From contig CAVTJN010000010.1 in the NCBI GenBank assembly GCA_963735055.1, positions 111,846 through 175,845 on the forward strand: 64,000 bases of DNA, given 5' to 3'. Every line of letters starts with the position of its first letter. The stretch's first letter is position 1. This DNA is from JBBITI01 sp963735055 (GTDB lineage Bacteria > Chloroflexota > Dehalococcoidia > Dehalococcoidales > UBA2162). Both the position numbers and the translations under genes were made by a program. Under the pieces are notes generated by a model. It was not told the origin of the DNA. It did not search any database and worked only from the letters and a program-made list of their open reading frames with translations. Below, one piece after another: positions 53,710 to 62,675 of the stretch.

Positions 53710-54231
53710 ATGGCCTACTTTTCTACCGGCGTGGTGCTGTACTCCGAGCGGGTCACCGTCGTTCTTGGTTACCTGACACTGGCGTCCGCGATCGCTACTT
53801 TCACTACCTGCCGGACAGGCGTGTCTTTCCTCAATCGCCTCGGCATTAAGAGCATCCCCAACGCCGGATGGTACCGCCCGCTCTTCAAGCTGCACGGTTT
53901 CTACTGGTGGGGCCTCGTCATGGGGTCGATACTTCACCTGATGTCTGCCCTCATGCATACCGGCGTTCCCGGTGCCGGAGACCCCGATGGATCGATACAC
54001 CGCATCGTCCTGGCAACGGGTGGGGTAACACTAATACTGGCTGGCGTGGTCCTTTCCTCCTGCCGCAGCCTGGTCAACCTGGTGTCTCTGTTCAAGGAGA
54101 CTTCGCCGCTCGAAAACCGCCGATTCCGGGGTTTCTACGGCTATCATGCCTTTTTCTGGGCGGCCCTGGCGCTCCCTATCGCCGGTCATTTTGCCGCCGT
54201 CTACTCACACATCCAGTTGTGGCCACAGTAA
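53710..54231 (+). CDS. Four-helix membrane protein with many histidines, oxidase locus
   Basis: The 173-residue protein has four predicted membrane helices. Histidines within or near them (FKLHGFYWWG, SILHLMSALMHTG, YGYHAFFW, AGHFAAVYSH) could ligate b-type haem. It follows the oxidase genes by 20 bases, so it may be a cytochrome b-like electron donor or assembly factor. I do not recognise a named family. Confidence 0.55.
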   Translation: MAYFSTGVVLYSERVTVVLGYLTLASAIATFTTCRTGVSFLNRLGIKSIPNAGWYRPLFKLHGFYWWGLVMGSILHLMSALMHTGVPGAGDPDGSIHRIVLATGGVTLILAGVVLSSCRSLVNLVSLFKETSPLENRRFRGFYGYHAFFWAALALPIAGHFAAVYSHIQLWPQ

Positions 54232-54460
54232 CTGGTGCCCCCCAGGGTCAGATTCTGGCCCATGATTCTGGCAATCGCGATACGTCGAATCGCATAAGCT
54301 CTCTGAGGGAATAGAGGTGCCAAAGCAGTTGGAAGCGGAGTCAAAGCTCGCCAGGCAGAAATCTAAACCAGTTGGGACAATTCGGGGTTCGTTTCCTGTA
54401 ATCAAACGAGAATGCTAAACCAAGGGCGTTAACGGCTACCCCGGCGACGCCCTCTGAGAA

Positions 54461-55360
54461 TCACCCGGCCCTGGCATGTACCAGCAACAAGGGCGTCTCA
54501 CCTTGTCGCAGGACTCTCTCGGCAACGTTGCCAAGAACCCAGCGGGTAGCGCCAGACCGTCCATGGGTGGACATGACCACCAGGTCGGCGCCGATCTTCC
54601 TGCCCACCTCAACTATGTCCCCAGCAGCGTCAAAGCCCGAGGTCACGATACTGTCCGTCTGAAGGCCTTTTCCCTTCAGATCATTCTCCAATGCGGACAT
54701 CTCGGCAGTGACCCGGTTCTTTTCCGCTTCGTCAAACTCCGTGTAGTTGATGGAGGGGTTGAATCCATAGCCGTCATCATGAACGCGAACCATAGAGGCC
54801 ATCTGGAAAAGCGTGACCCTTGCCTTCAACCCGGCCGCCAACGCTTCGCCGACCGGCAGCGCCAGCCTGCTGAGGTCGGACCCGTCCACCGGAATGAGCA
54901 AACGGTTTATCAGGCGCTCTGTCGCGCCGGTCCGATGGATATTCTGGGGCCGGATGAGCAACACGGGTACAGGCACCGTCCGGCAGACATGATCGGCGAC
55001 GCTACCCAATATTCTGCCGACCTTGATTCCTGAGCCACTCACAGCGGCCATAACCACCAGATCCACGGCATCCTTTTCCACTAGTTGACAGATACTCCCC
55101 GCTGGGTCGCCCACCTCGACTTTTACGTTTACTTTGGCCGCTGGCGCGGTGGCCCCGGGGCGGTTGACCCTCGCTCTGATGGATGCAGCCAGGCTCTCCA
55201 GATAGACTCGATGCATGTGCTCCTGGTTACGGCGGTCTTCAGGGTGCGCGTGGTAGAGGACCAGGTCCGAGCCGAATGCCCTCGCCAGTTCGTCCGCGTA
55301 CAGGACTGCAACCTCGCTCACTTCCGAACCATCAAGCGGCAAAAGTATCCTGTCAAACAT
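54461..55360 (-). CDS. Tandem universal stress protein
   Basis: The protein has 299 residues with two Usp domains. Each begins with the L-P-L/V-D-G-S motif (RILLPLDGSEVSE; RLLIPVDGSDLSR). The second has the full ATP-binding G-x2-G-x9-G-S/N signature (STHGRSGATRWVLGNVAERV), the first a weaker version. ATG 55360 follows AAGGAGGAG; the frame upstream is non-coding. It lies just downstream of the Crp/Fnr gene, a common pairing in hypoxic-stress regulons. Confidence 0.9.
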   Translation of the reverse strand: MFDRILLPLDGSEVSEVAVLYADELARAFGSDLVLYHAHPEDRRNQEHMHRVYLESLAASIRARVNRPGATAPAAKVNVKVEVGDPAGSICQLVEKDAVDLVVMAAVSGSGIKVGRILGSVADHVCRTVPVPVLLIRPQNIHRTGATERLINRLLIPVDGSDLSRLALPVGEALAAGLKARVTLFQMASMVRVHDDGYGFNPSINYTEFDEAEKNRVTAEMSALENDLKGKGLQTDSIVTSGFDAAGDIVEVGRKIGADLVVMSTHGRSGATRWVLGNVAERVLRQGETPLLLVHARAG

Positions 55361-55459
55361 AACTCCTCCTTCGTTGGCAGCCGTGGCGAGCGGTCCCTTC
55401 TTCTTCACAAACTCCGTTGTGGAGTAGAAACAAATCGCTGGGCGAGGCTGGTGCAAGAA

Positions 55460-56140
55460 TCAATTCTCTGACTCACCTGCCATTCTCTCAATCTCGGTCC
55501 GGTCTATCAATTGGATTCGCTTCGGCCCGGTCTGTATGAGTCCCTGCTTTCTCATTACACCTAAGGTTTCTGTCACCGTCTGCCGTACCGCCCCAATGGT
55601 GTTTCCAATCTCTTCGTGGGTGATGTCAACTAACTCACCGGATGCTGAATTCACGTTAGCGAGTAGGAAGCTGGCTAGCCTTACCTTGACCGGACTGTAG
55701 GCTGCCTCCAGCAGACGTTCTTCAAGTAGTCGAAGCCTATTGCCAACGATCTCTAGTATGCGTAGCGCAAGGTCGGGCCGACGTTTCAGAAGCGCCAGAA
55801 CGTTCTCGCGGGTGACAACATATATGAGGCAATCTTCGGCGGCCTGGGCGAAATTCCCTTGCATGGCCCGTCCCAGGAGTCCCATCACGCCAAAGAGTGT
55901 TCCGGGAAGGATTCTTCTCGTAACAAGGCGCTTGCCATCTGCGGTGAGTCGGTACCTGTCAACCCGCCCTCGTTTCAGGATGTACAGACGCTCACTGGAG
56001 TCGTCTTCCGGACTGAAAACAATGCTTCCGGCAGGGTACGTCCGCAGGTTGGCTTCATCTGAGAATGAGGCCAGTTCTTCCGGTTCCAGCGCCTCGAAAG
56101 GGTTCATTTCATGTAGAAGACTGGCAGTCATAGGGCTCAT
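55460..56140 (-). CDS. Crp/Fnr family transcriptional regulator
   Basis: The 226-residue protein has an N-terminal cyclic-nucleotide-binding-like barrel (YPAGSIVFSPEDDSSERLYILKRGRV). Its C-terminal winged helix contains THEEIGNTIGAVRQTVTETLGVMRKQGLI. It lacks the N-terminal cysteine cluster of true Fnr, so oxygen sensing by Fe-S is unlikely. It may sense another small molecule. ATG 56140 follows AGAGAAG. It is divergent from the TSUP permease and upstream of the Usp gene. Confidence 0.9.
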   Translation of the reverse strand: MSPMTASLLHEMNPFEALEPEELASFSDEANLRTYPAGSIVFSPEDDSSERLYILKRGRVDRYRLTADGKRLVTRRILPGTLFGVMGLLGRAMQGNFAQAAEDCLIYVVTRENVLALLKRRPDLALRILEIVGNRLRLLEERLLEAAYSPVKVRLASFLLANVNSASGELVDITHEEIGNTIGAVRQTVTETLGVMRKQGLIQTGPKRIQLIDRTEIERMAGESEN

Positions 56141-56384
56141 CACTTCTTCTCTAAAGGAGATCCGGATTGGCTTGAGGTATTGGCATTGCCGCCCCGCTCT
56201 TCTCCAACAGGAGTGTATGACCAATGCATGGGTGTCGTCAAGACGACATCTTCTCCTGATCCTGCGAACGTATGATTGGGTTGATAGTGAAGAAAATAAG
56301 TCGGTTGAACAAGGTGATTCAATTTCGACGCCGGCGCGACTCAGCGGGATTTGGGCGGCCGTGGTCGCCGGAAAGGATTACTGG

Positions 56385-57215
56385 ATGCTGAACATGGTGA
56401 CGCTGGGGCTCATGTCCCTGGTCGTGGGCTTTCTCGGTTCCCTCACCGGCCTGGGAGGGGCTAGCATCCTGATCCCGATGCTTGTCCTCTTTGGCATACC
56501 GGTCAAAGAGGCAATAGCATCAGGGATGGTAGCCATAATCGCGACTTCGAGTGGATCGGCTTCCTCTTTCGTGAGAGAGCATATCACCAATGTGAAGGTG
56601 GCCATGTATCTTGAGATGTTCACGATCACGGGCGCTATAGTCGGCGCGACCATCACGACCGTGATTCATCCTACTTTTCTGTATTTCTTCTTCGCTGTCT
56701 TCTTGCTCACTGCCTTCTTGAGATTCCGAGGTGCCCTTACGAGGGAGTTTACGCCGTCAGTGAGTCAGGACAAGTTGTCGAAGTGGCTCGGATTGAGGGG
56801 TAGGTACTATGACGAGTGCAAAAGAGAGATCGTCGAGTACCAGGTGAACAACTCTCTGTTGGGTGGGGCAGGGATGCTGGTAGCCGGGCTGGCCGCCGGG
56901 ATGCTGGGCATAGGCGCTGGCGCCTTCAAGGTCACGGTGCAGGAGAATATCCTCAGGATGCCGCCCAAGGTTTCCAGCACGACCAGCAACTTCATAATCG
57001 GTATGACTGCCTTGGCTGGTGTGAGTGTGTATCTACTCTCTGGCCTGTTGAATCTGACCTTAATGGCTCCAATGGCTATAGGCACGACCGTAGGGGCATT
57101 GGCAGGAGGCCGGATTCTTAATCGAGTGAGCAATAGAGTTCTAAGGATTCTCTTCTTCGCAATCGTCGCCCTCCTCGTCGCCCAGATGTTGTACAAAGGG
57201 GTGTCATCGATATGA
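56385..57215 (+). CDS. TSUP (TauE/SafE) family anion permease
   Basis: The 276-residue membrane protein has about eight segments and the paired TSUP signature: G-S-L-T-G-L-G-G-A-S-I-L-I-P in the first half and AGMLGIGAGAFKVTVQE in the second. Members export or import sulfite, sulfoacetate or related anions. ATG 56385 with GGAAAGGA upstream is chosen; the open frame runs far upstream antisense to the regulator and is not coding. It is coupled by overlap to a DUF1634 gene. Confidence 0.85.
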   Translation: MLNMVTLGLMSLVVGFLGSLTGLGGASILIPMLVLFGIPVKEAIASGMVAIIATSSGSASSFVREHITNVKVAMYLEMFTITGAIVGATITTVIHPTFLYFFFAVFLLTAFLRFRGALTREFTPSVSQDKLSKWLGLRGRYYDECKREIVEYQVNNSLLGGAGMLVAGLAAGMLGIGAGAFKVTVQENILRMPPKVSSTTSNFIIGMTALAGVSVYLLSGLLNLTLMAPMAIGTTVGALAGGRILNRVSNRVLRILFFAIVALLVAQMLYKGVSSI

Positions 57216-57604
57216 CGAACGAGAGGCAGGGGGGCAGTGAATCTAGACTGGAAACAGCCATAAGCTACGTGTTGATAGTTGGGGTTGTCATCAGCCTGCT
57301 GCTGGAGATAGTGGGGGTTATTCTCTTCTACCATACTTACGGACGTCTGGATATCTCGCAAGATACCAGTGTGTTTATCCGGGGCCGTGATTTCTTTAGT
57401 TACATCTACCAGCAGTTTACGGGCACACGCCCCGATGGCAGCGGCATTTTCTTCATGACTGGTGGCATAATAGTGTTGGTATTGACTCCCTATGTCAGGC
57501 TGATTTCCTCGGTTATCTATTTTGCCTGGGAGAAGGATGTTAAATACGTCCTCATAACCCTGTTTGTTCTGGCGGTGGTGACGCTGAGTTTAACGCTGCA
57601 TTAG
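57212..57604 (+). CDS. DUF1634 membrane protein
   Basis: The 130-residue protein has three membrane helices and begins with an ATG overlapping the permease stop. DUF1634 proteins are almost always encoded directly after TSUP permeases, presumably as a partner subunit. The segment ISYVLIVGVVISLLLEIVGVILF and the terminal ITLFVLAVVTLSLTL are typical. Its function is unknown. Confidence 0.82.
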   Translation: MTNERQGGSESRLETAISYVLIVGVVISLLLEIVGVILFYHTYGRLDISQDTSVFIRGRDFFSYIYQQFTGTRPDGSGIFFMTGGIIVLVLTPYVRLISSVIYFAWEKDVKYVLITLFVLAVVTLSLTLH

Positions 57605-57743
57605 CGTGAGGACATCTGTAACCACAGCCGAATCCGCGAGTTCTTGGACCGGAAGGCCGTTCCTAAGCGCGGGGCAAATCATATTGTCAATTCATGGTAA
57701 CGAAGAAGATCAGGAATAGAGCCCCTGTAGATTCAAGTTTTGC

Positions 57744-57772
57744 TTGACTTCATTCTTCAGAAAATGTATCTT
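57744..57772 (+). promoter_or_regulatory. Promoter of the MarR-MATE pair
   Basis: TTGACT (57744-57749), a 17-base spacer and TATCTT (57767-57772) lie 31 bases upstream of the MarR start in a locally AT-rich stretch. Confidence 0.55.
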
Positions 57773-57803
57773 TCGATTATAGAATAATTCCAATTTCGAA
57801 CAA

Positions 57804-58256
57804 ATGGTACATATTCCCGCCGATACGCTGGTCAGTTTCTTCTCTCATGCGATGCTGTTAAAGCTGGCGCTGGCGAAATATTGCGGGCTAAATGCCATGC
57901 AATTCCTGACTCTGCTGCTAGTCGGTGGAACAACAGGTGGTATTTCGATTAAAGCACTGAGAGGAAAGCTGGCAGTCCCCGGCAGTTCGCTGACATTCAC
58001 CCTGAACTCACTGGAAAAGAAAAGGTTGATCAAACGATCCCGAAGTAATACAGACCGGCGGCAATGGACCCTTAACCTCACAGTGAAAGGGCAAAATCTT
58101 TATGCCAAAATGCTTGTGAAAGAGAGCCAGACAATAGCCCCCTCTTTGGAGGGATTCAACGAGGAAGAGAAAGCGGCCTTTATCAAGATAGCCGAGGAAA
58201 TCAGCCGCCCTAAAGAACCACAGACTGGTAGCGAATCGAGAAACGACAACGGATAG
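57804..58256 (+). CDS. MarR family transcriptional regulator
   Basis: This 150-residue winged-helix protein has the recognition region PGSSLTFTLNSLEKKRLIKRSRSNTDRRQWTL, where the D-R-R-x-W wing is characteristic of MarR. It is likely a repressor of the MATE exporter that follows on the same strand, released by an exported toxic compound. The gene is more AT-rich than its surroundings. Confidence 0.85.
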   Translation: MVHIPADTLVSFFSHAMLLKLALAKYCGLNAMQFLTLLLVGGTTGGISIKALRGKLAVPGSSLTFTLNSLEKKRLIKRSRSNTDRRQWTLNLTVKGQNLYAKMLVKESQTIAPSLEGFNEEEKAAFIKIAEEISRPKEPQTGSESRNDNG

Positions 58257-58344
58257 TAAAGCAGTTAGCACCAATAATCAAAGAAAGAACAGGGACTGGA
58301 CCAAGGGTAGTATCACCGCCAATCTCTTATCCCTATCCTGGCCG

Positions 58345-59628
58345 ATGGTAGTCGGCGGCAGCTTGAACATGCTGGGCCCGACGATCGATATGATCTGGGT
58401 GGGGAAGCTGGGGGCAGCGGCGATCGCCGGGGTGGGTGTCTCCGGGATGATCGTGCAACTGGTCAATTCCCTGACGATGGGCCTATACCAGGGACTGAGA
58501 GCCATGGTAGCCCGCTACATCGGCGCCGGGGACCCGAAAGAAGCAAACCTCATTGCCCAGCAAGCCATGGTAATAAGCCTGGCATACTCAATAACAATGG
58601 CCCTGATAGGCCACTTTTTCGCAGAATCGGTTATGAGAATAATGGGAGTAGGGCCGGAAATCGTGGCTCTAGGCGGTTCATACATGCGGATAAATTTCAT
58701 CGGCATGGTGACTATGTCATTCCGCAACATGACCGAGAGTATGATGCAGGCTTCTGGAGATTCACGAACACCGATGTGGATAGCAGTATTCTTCAGGCTG
58801 GTACACATCGCAGTCTGTCCTTTGCTGGTTTTCGGCTTGTGGATTTTCCCCAAAATGGGAGTAAACGGAGCGGCAACGACGGCAGTTTTTTCGCAAGGCA
58901 TAGGGGCGGGCCTCGGGTTGTGGTTCCTGCTCAGCGGGCGCACCCGGCTACACCTGAGTTTCAGCCACTTCCGGATCGACTTTGGCGTAATCTGGCGATT
59001 GTTAAAGGTCGGCATTCCGGCTTCAGTCACAGCAATGCAGAGAACGCTGGGAAACCTGGTGTTAGTGTGGATAATATCACCTTTCGGGACCCTGGCCGTG
59101 GCGGCGCATACGCTAAACCAGAGGGTAGAAATGTTCCTGCAAATGCCTGCCATGGGGGTAGGACAGGCGGCGGGGGTCTTAGCCGGACAGAACCTGGGCG
59201 CCCAGCAGCCGGAGCGGGCGGAGAAAACGGGGTGGATAGCGGGGGGATTCTTATCAGGGATTTTCGTGATAGTTTCAGCAGCCGTCCTGATATGGGCCGA
59301 ATACATCGTACGGATATTTGACAGCGACCCGGAGTTAGTGGCGGTCGCCAGTTTATTCCTGAGAATCGCCTGTGCCAACTGGGTAGTGATGGGGTTGACG
59401 AATGTATTCCAACAATGCGTCAACGGGGCGGGGGATACGATAGTGCCGATGATAATCATGATTGTAAACATGTGGTTAATGCAAATACCGTTGGCCTATT
59501 TCCTATCACGGATGCCGGGACTAGGGGTGTACGGGGTGCGGTGGGGGATCGTAGCAGGGACAGTAGTCGCGGCAGTCCTTTACACGATCTATTTCAGCAT
59601 GGGGAGATGGAAATACAAGAGAGTCTAA
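58345..59628 (+). CDS. MATE family efflux transporter
   Basis: The protein has 427 residues and twelve membrane segments from the first ATG. The reading frame stays open upstream and encodes a normal MATE N-terminus (KNRDWTKGSITANLLSLSWP), so the real start must lie further up, inside or next to the end of the MarR gene, perhaps at a non-standard codon. MATE proteins export cationic drugs by Na+ or H+ antiport. The first helix includes P-M-V-V-G-G-S-L-N-M, and the two halves are clearly homologous. Confidence 0.88.
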   Translation: MVVGGSLNMLGPTIDMIWVGKLGAAAIAGVGVSGMIVQLVNSLTMGLYQGLRAMVARYIGAGDPKEANLIAQQAMVISLAYSITMALIGHFFAESVMRIMGVGPEIVALGGSYMRINFIGMVTMSFRNMTESMMQASGDSRTPMWIAVFFRLVHIAVCPLLVFGLWIFPKMGVNGAATTAVFSQGIGAGLGLWFLLSGRTRLHLSFSHFRIDFGVIWRLLKVGIPASVTAMQRTLGNLVLVWIISPFGTLAVAAHTLNQRVEMFLQMPAMGVGQAAGVLAGQNLGAQQPERAEKTGWIAGGFLSGIFVIVSAAVLIWAEYIVRIFDSDPELVAVASLFLRIACANWVVMGLTNVFQQCVNGAGDTIVPMIIMIVNMWLMQIPLAYFLSRMPGLGVYGVRWGIVAGTVVAAVLYTIYFSMGRWKYKRV

Positions 59629-59810
59629 CCAGACCAATGCCAGAAGAGTCTCACTGCAGCTGGTGCATAAAAGGGGGCATCTCCAGGGTTCGCCACTCTA
59701 ACACAACAAGTGGCTCAGTTTTTGGGAGTCAGGTCAAGACAAACTCCGGAGGAGAAGGTCCGTATCGTAGACTTAATGAAATCCTAACAATGCGGGGCTA
59801 AAATATTCCC

Positions 59811-60593
59811 ATGAAGACTATCAATATCGACCATCAAACGATCAAGACGGCCCGTGAACGGCGAGTCCTCTTGTTGGCCACAGTCGGCGTGGTGGCAGTT
59901 CTGACGGTTGCTCTGGCGTCTTGCTCATCTGCATCAACAGCCACGTCGTCTCAGTCCGCGCCGGCAGCCACTCAGACTGCCCCAATCCCATCCAACCAGC
60001 CTTCATCCTCTGACGGTTCAGGTCGTTTCAGGCCGGGAGCCAGCGGCACCATTACCGAAGTCTCTGGTTCCACAATTACCGTAAATGGTCAGAGCGGGCA
60101 GGTTACTGTGAACGTACAGGCCAACGCCGTAATCTCTAAGACAGTTTCAGCCGCCGCATCCGACCTTGAGGTTGGCCAGACCGTATCGGTGGTCGGAACT
60201 GCTGATGCGAACGGTGTCATCGCGGCCAGCCAAATCTCGGTCCGGGCTGACAACGTGGGATTGCCATCGTTCACCCCGCCGGCAGGAGTAAATCCCAGCC
60301 CGAGAGCAACTCGACCGAGCGGCACACCTCCCGGTGGATTCCAAGGTGGCAACGTGGCCGTTGGCACGATCGCGGCGCTAAATGGCAACACTGTCACAGT
60401 CACCAACACGCAGTTACAAAAGACGACCGTGACAATCGGAGCTAACACCGCGATCGATCAGGTGGTCAGTGGCAGCCAGTCAGACCTTAAGGTCGGAGAG
60501 TTCGTGTCGGCGATAGGAAACACAGACCAAAACGGTAACGTCCAGGCTACTTTCGTCACAATCGGTCAGAGTAACCCCGCGGCAAACCCATAG
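59811..60593 (+). CDS. Lipoprotein with two DUF5666-like beta domains
   Basis: The protein has 260 residues. A signal sequence ends in lipobox A-S-C, followed by a Ser/Thr/Pro/Gln-rich linker. Two repeated beta units follow (GTITEVSGSTITVNGQSGQVTVNV...LEVGQTVSVVGTADANG and GTIAALNGNTVTVTN...LKVGEFVSAIGNTDQNG), separated by a Pro-rich spacer. These match DUF5666-type OB-like domains. It is probably extracytoplasmic; the ligand is unknown. Confidence 0.78.
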   Translation: MKTINIDHQTIKTARERRVLLLATVGVVAVLTVALASCSSASTATSSQSAPAATQTAPIPSNQPSSSDGSGRFRPGASGTITEVSGSTITVNGQSGQVTVNVQANAVISKTVSAAASDLEVGQTVSVVGTADANGVIAASQISVRADNVGLPSFTPPAGVNPSPRATRPSGTPPGGFQGGNVAVGTIAALNGNTVTVTNTQLQKTTVTIGANTAIDQVVSGSQSDLKVGEFVSAIGNTDQNGNVQATFVTIGQSNPAANP

Positions 60594-60932
60594 CGTTTGC
60601 GGAGCTGCCAGCACAGACGCTTCCTTGGGTTCTTTGTTGGAGGACCTCGTCTTGAACGGGCCGCAGGAAATACAACGACGCCTGGGATGACTTGGTTCAG
60701 GCATTCCCACGGTGTCGGCCTTGGTACTGACGGAGGTCACTGGAGCAGATGCTGGTTTGAGCCTTGATGCCGCCAATTCGCCTGATGGGCGACTTTGGCA
60801 ACAGACGGACTGCGCTCCGGGCTGGCATCGCACGCGGCGGAGACCCTGTCATGTTTTCTAGTTCCCGCATGGCATTGTCCGGTTGGCCGCGGCCCGTCTG
60901 AACTGTAATGAATACCGGGAGATAGCTTCTGA
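60594..60932. other. Intergenic region, nothing recognised
   Basis: The 339 bases between the lipoprotein and the MFS exporter show no convincing protein frame, tRNA or strong hairpin. Confidence 0.5.
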
Positions 60933-62201
60933 ATGCAAGCGGTCAAGTCGAGCGGCAATCTTCGCCGTCTAGCGTCTCTCCGCGACCGTACCTTCGGCTC
61001 CTTTAAGAACCGGGCATACCGGGTTTACTTCGGCGGTTTGATTGGGCAGATGGCGGCGATGAGCATGCAGCAGATCGTCGGTTCGCTGCTGATCTACAGT
61101 GTGACGAATTCGTCGGTCATCCTCGGCGCCATGTCCTTTGCCAATGCTTTGCCCATGATAGTCTGCTCACTCTTTGGGGGTGTCATCGCGGACCGAATAG
61201 AGAAGAAATGGGTGATGCTGGGGGGTCAAGCCGTCTTCGCTCTTGTCTCATTGGGAGTTGGCATCGCCCTGGCCACCGGCTATTTGAGCGCTGAACACGC
61301 AGGCTCATGGCACTTACTGGTGGTGTCCTCCGCTCTGCAGGGTGGCGTCATGGGCCTGATGATGCCCTCACGTCAGGCGATCATCCCTCAAATCGTCCCC
61401 GATGACAAACTGATGAATGCCATTTCCCTGAACACTATGGGGATGAACACGCTCCAGCTATTTGCGCCAGCGCTGGCCGGCTTTATGGTTCAGGCCATTG
61501 ACTTTCAGGCAGTCTACTTCGTCATGACCGCAATGTATCTGAGTTCGGTCGTCTTCTTCTTGTTCCTGCCCAAAACCGGAACCACCGTCAGCCACGGCAT
61601 CAGCGCTTTCAATGGCATCAAAGAGGGCCTGAATTACGTGCGGCGGGACCGCGTAATCCTGGGGGTACTGATGTTGAGCTTCATGATTGTCCTGCTGTCG
61701 ATGCCTTTCAACAGCATGCTGCCCGTCTTCGTCGACCCCAAACACCTCAATGTCGGTCCTGAGGGGATGGGGGTACTGATGAGCGTTTCCGGCGTCGGGG
61801 CGTTGCTCTCTTCTCTGGCCCTCACTTCATTGCCGAACAAGAAGCGGGGCCTCATGTTGGTCCTGAGCGGTCTGGCTTTGGGCATTACCCTCTTTGCCTT
61901 TTCCTTCTCCAGGTCATGGCCCCTGTCGCTGGGACTCATCGGCCTGGTGGGCATTGCCCAGTCGGTTCGGATGACCCTTAGCAATACTCTGCTGCAGCAA
62001 TATGTCGAGAACCGTTATGTGGGGCGGGTGATGAGCCTCTTCCTGATGCAGTTTGGCTTCACCAGCTTCAGTGCCTTTGCTGCCGGAGTCTTGACACAGG
62101 CCGTGGGGTTGAGCTGGGCCATCGGGGGATTCGCGGCGGCGCTGGCGCTGATCTCCGCAGCTGTGCTGCTGTTCGTTCCCCGCATGCGCAAGTTGGACTG
62201 A
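60933..62201 (+). CDS. MFS exporter (MFS_3/enterobactin-exporter-like)
   Basis: This 422-residue, twelve-helix transporter has the motif A-like loop GGVIADRIEKKWVM between helices 2 and 3 and a conserved N-terminal FKNRAYRVYFGGLIGQMAAMSMQQ. This subgroup includes EntS-like and drug exporters. GGGAGA precedes the ATG. There is no adjacent siderophore gene, so the substrate is open. Confidence 0.85.
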   Translation: MQAVKSSGNLRRLASLRDRTFGSFKNRAYRVYFGGLIGQMAAMSMQQIVGSLLIYSVTNSSVILGAMSFANALPMIVCSLFGGVIADRIEKKWVMLGGQAVFALVSLGVGIALATGYLSAEHAGSWHLLVVSSALQGGVMGLMMPSRQAIIPQIVPDDKLMNAISLNTMGMNTLQLFAPALAGFMVQAIDFQAVYFVMTAMYLSSVVFFLFLPKTGTTVSHGISAFNGIKEGLNYVRRDRVILGVLMLSFMIVLLSMPFNSMLPVFVDPKHLNVGPEGMGVLMSVSGVGALLSSLALTSLPNKKRGLMLVLSGLALGITLFAFSFSRSWPLSLGLIGLVGIAQSVRMTLSNTLLQQYVENRYVGRVMSLFLMQFGFTSFSAFAAGVLTQAVGLSWAIGGFAAALALISAAVLLFVPRMRKLD

Positions 62202-62675
62202 CTTGGACTCATTTGACCTATCCTCTGAAAAGTGAGCGAGTCAATAGGCTGGAATGGCGCCAGACAGAACAGTTCGCGCATGGGTCGCGCCACCCGCCCC
62301 ATGGTTGTTTCAGGGCGAGGTCCACTCCGCCCCTCCTCCCCGTCCTCAACCCGAGGCGTGTTAACGATTTCTAACCGAGACAGCACGATTGGACCAGACG
62401 CTCAAACGAGGCTTTTCCGCCCAAGACTGCCAAGCCGGAAGGTAGAATGGCTGTCAGTGTGGACGGGCCGAGTGGACTCAAACCCTCGACTTGGCTGTTC
62501 GCAGGAAGACCCCGGTCACCCGTCGTGTCGCTTGGGGTGTGAGGAGACTAATCGCCGCAAAGCCGGAATGAGCAGTTTCTTCTCAAACAGGAGTTCGGAA
62601 AGCTTTCTGAGTGGCTGGCCATTATCAAATACGAGTACGGAATCCTTTCTGAGTGGGCGGCCGACTAAGGAGGTC
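62202..62675. other. Gap containing repeat copy B
   Basis: The gap has no protein gene I can support. It holds copy B of the dispersed repeat and, after it, two similar short blocks ending in TTTCTGAGTGG (around 62595 and 62640). Confidence 0.5.
62470..62613. repeat. Dispersed ~145-bp repeat, copy B
   Basis: About 80% identical to 21889-22032, sharing the same ordered blocks and ending in GAGTGGCTGG. Unlike copy A it is not beside a tRNA. The CACC/GGTG and CCGG/CCGG pairings seen in copy A are kept. Confidence 0.6.

Noticed and set aside
55740..56384. Long upstream extension of the TSUP permease frame
   Set aside because: It is antisense to the Crp/Fnr gene; a ribosome site marks ATG 56385.
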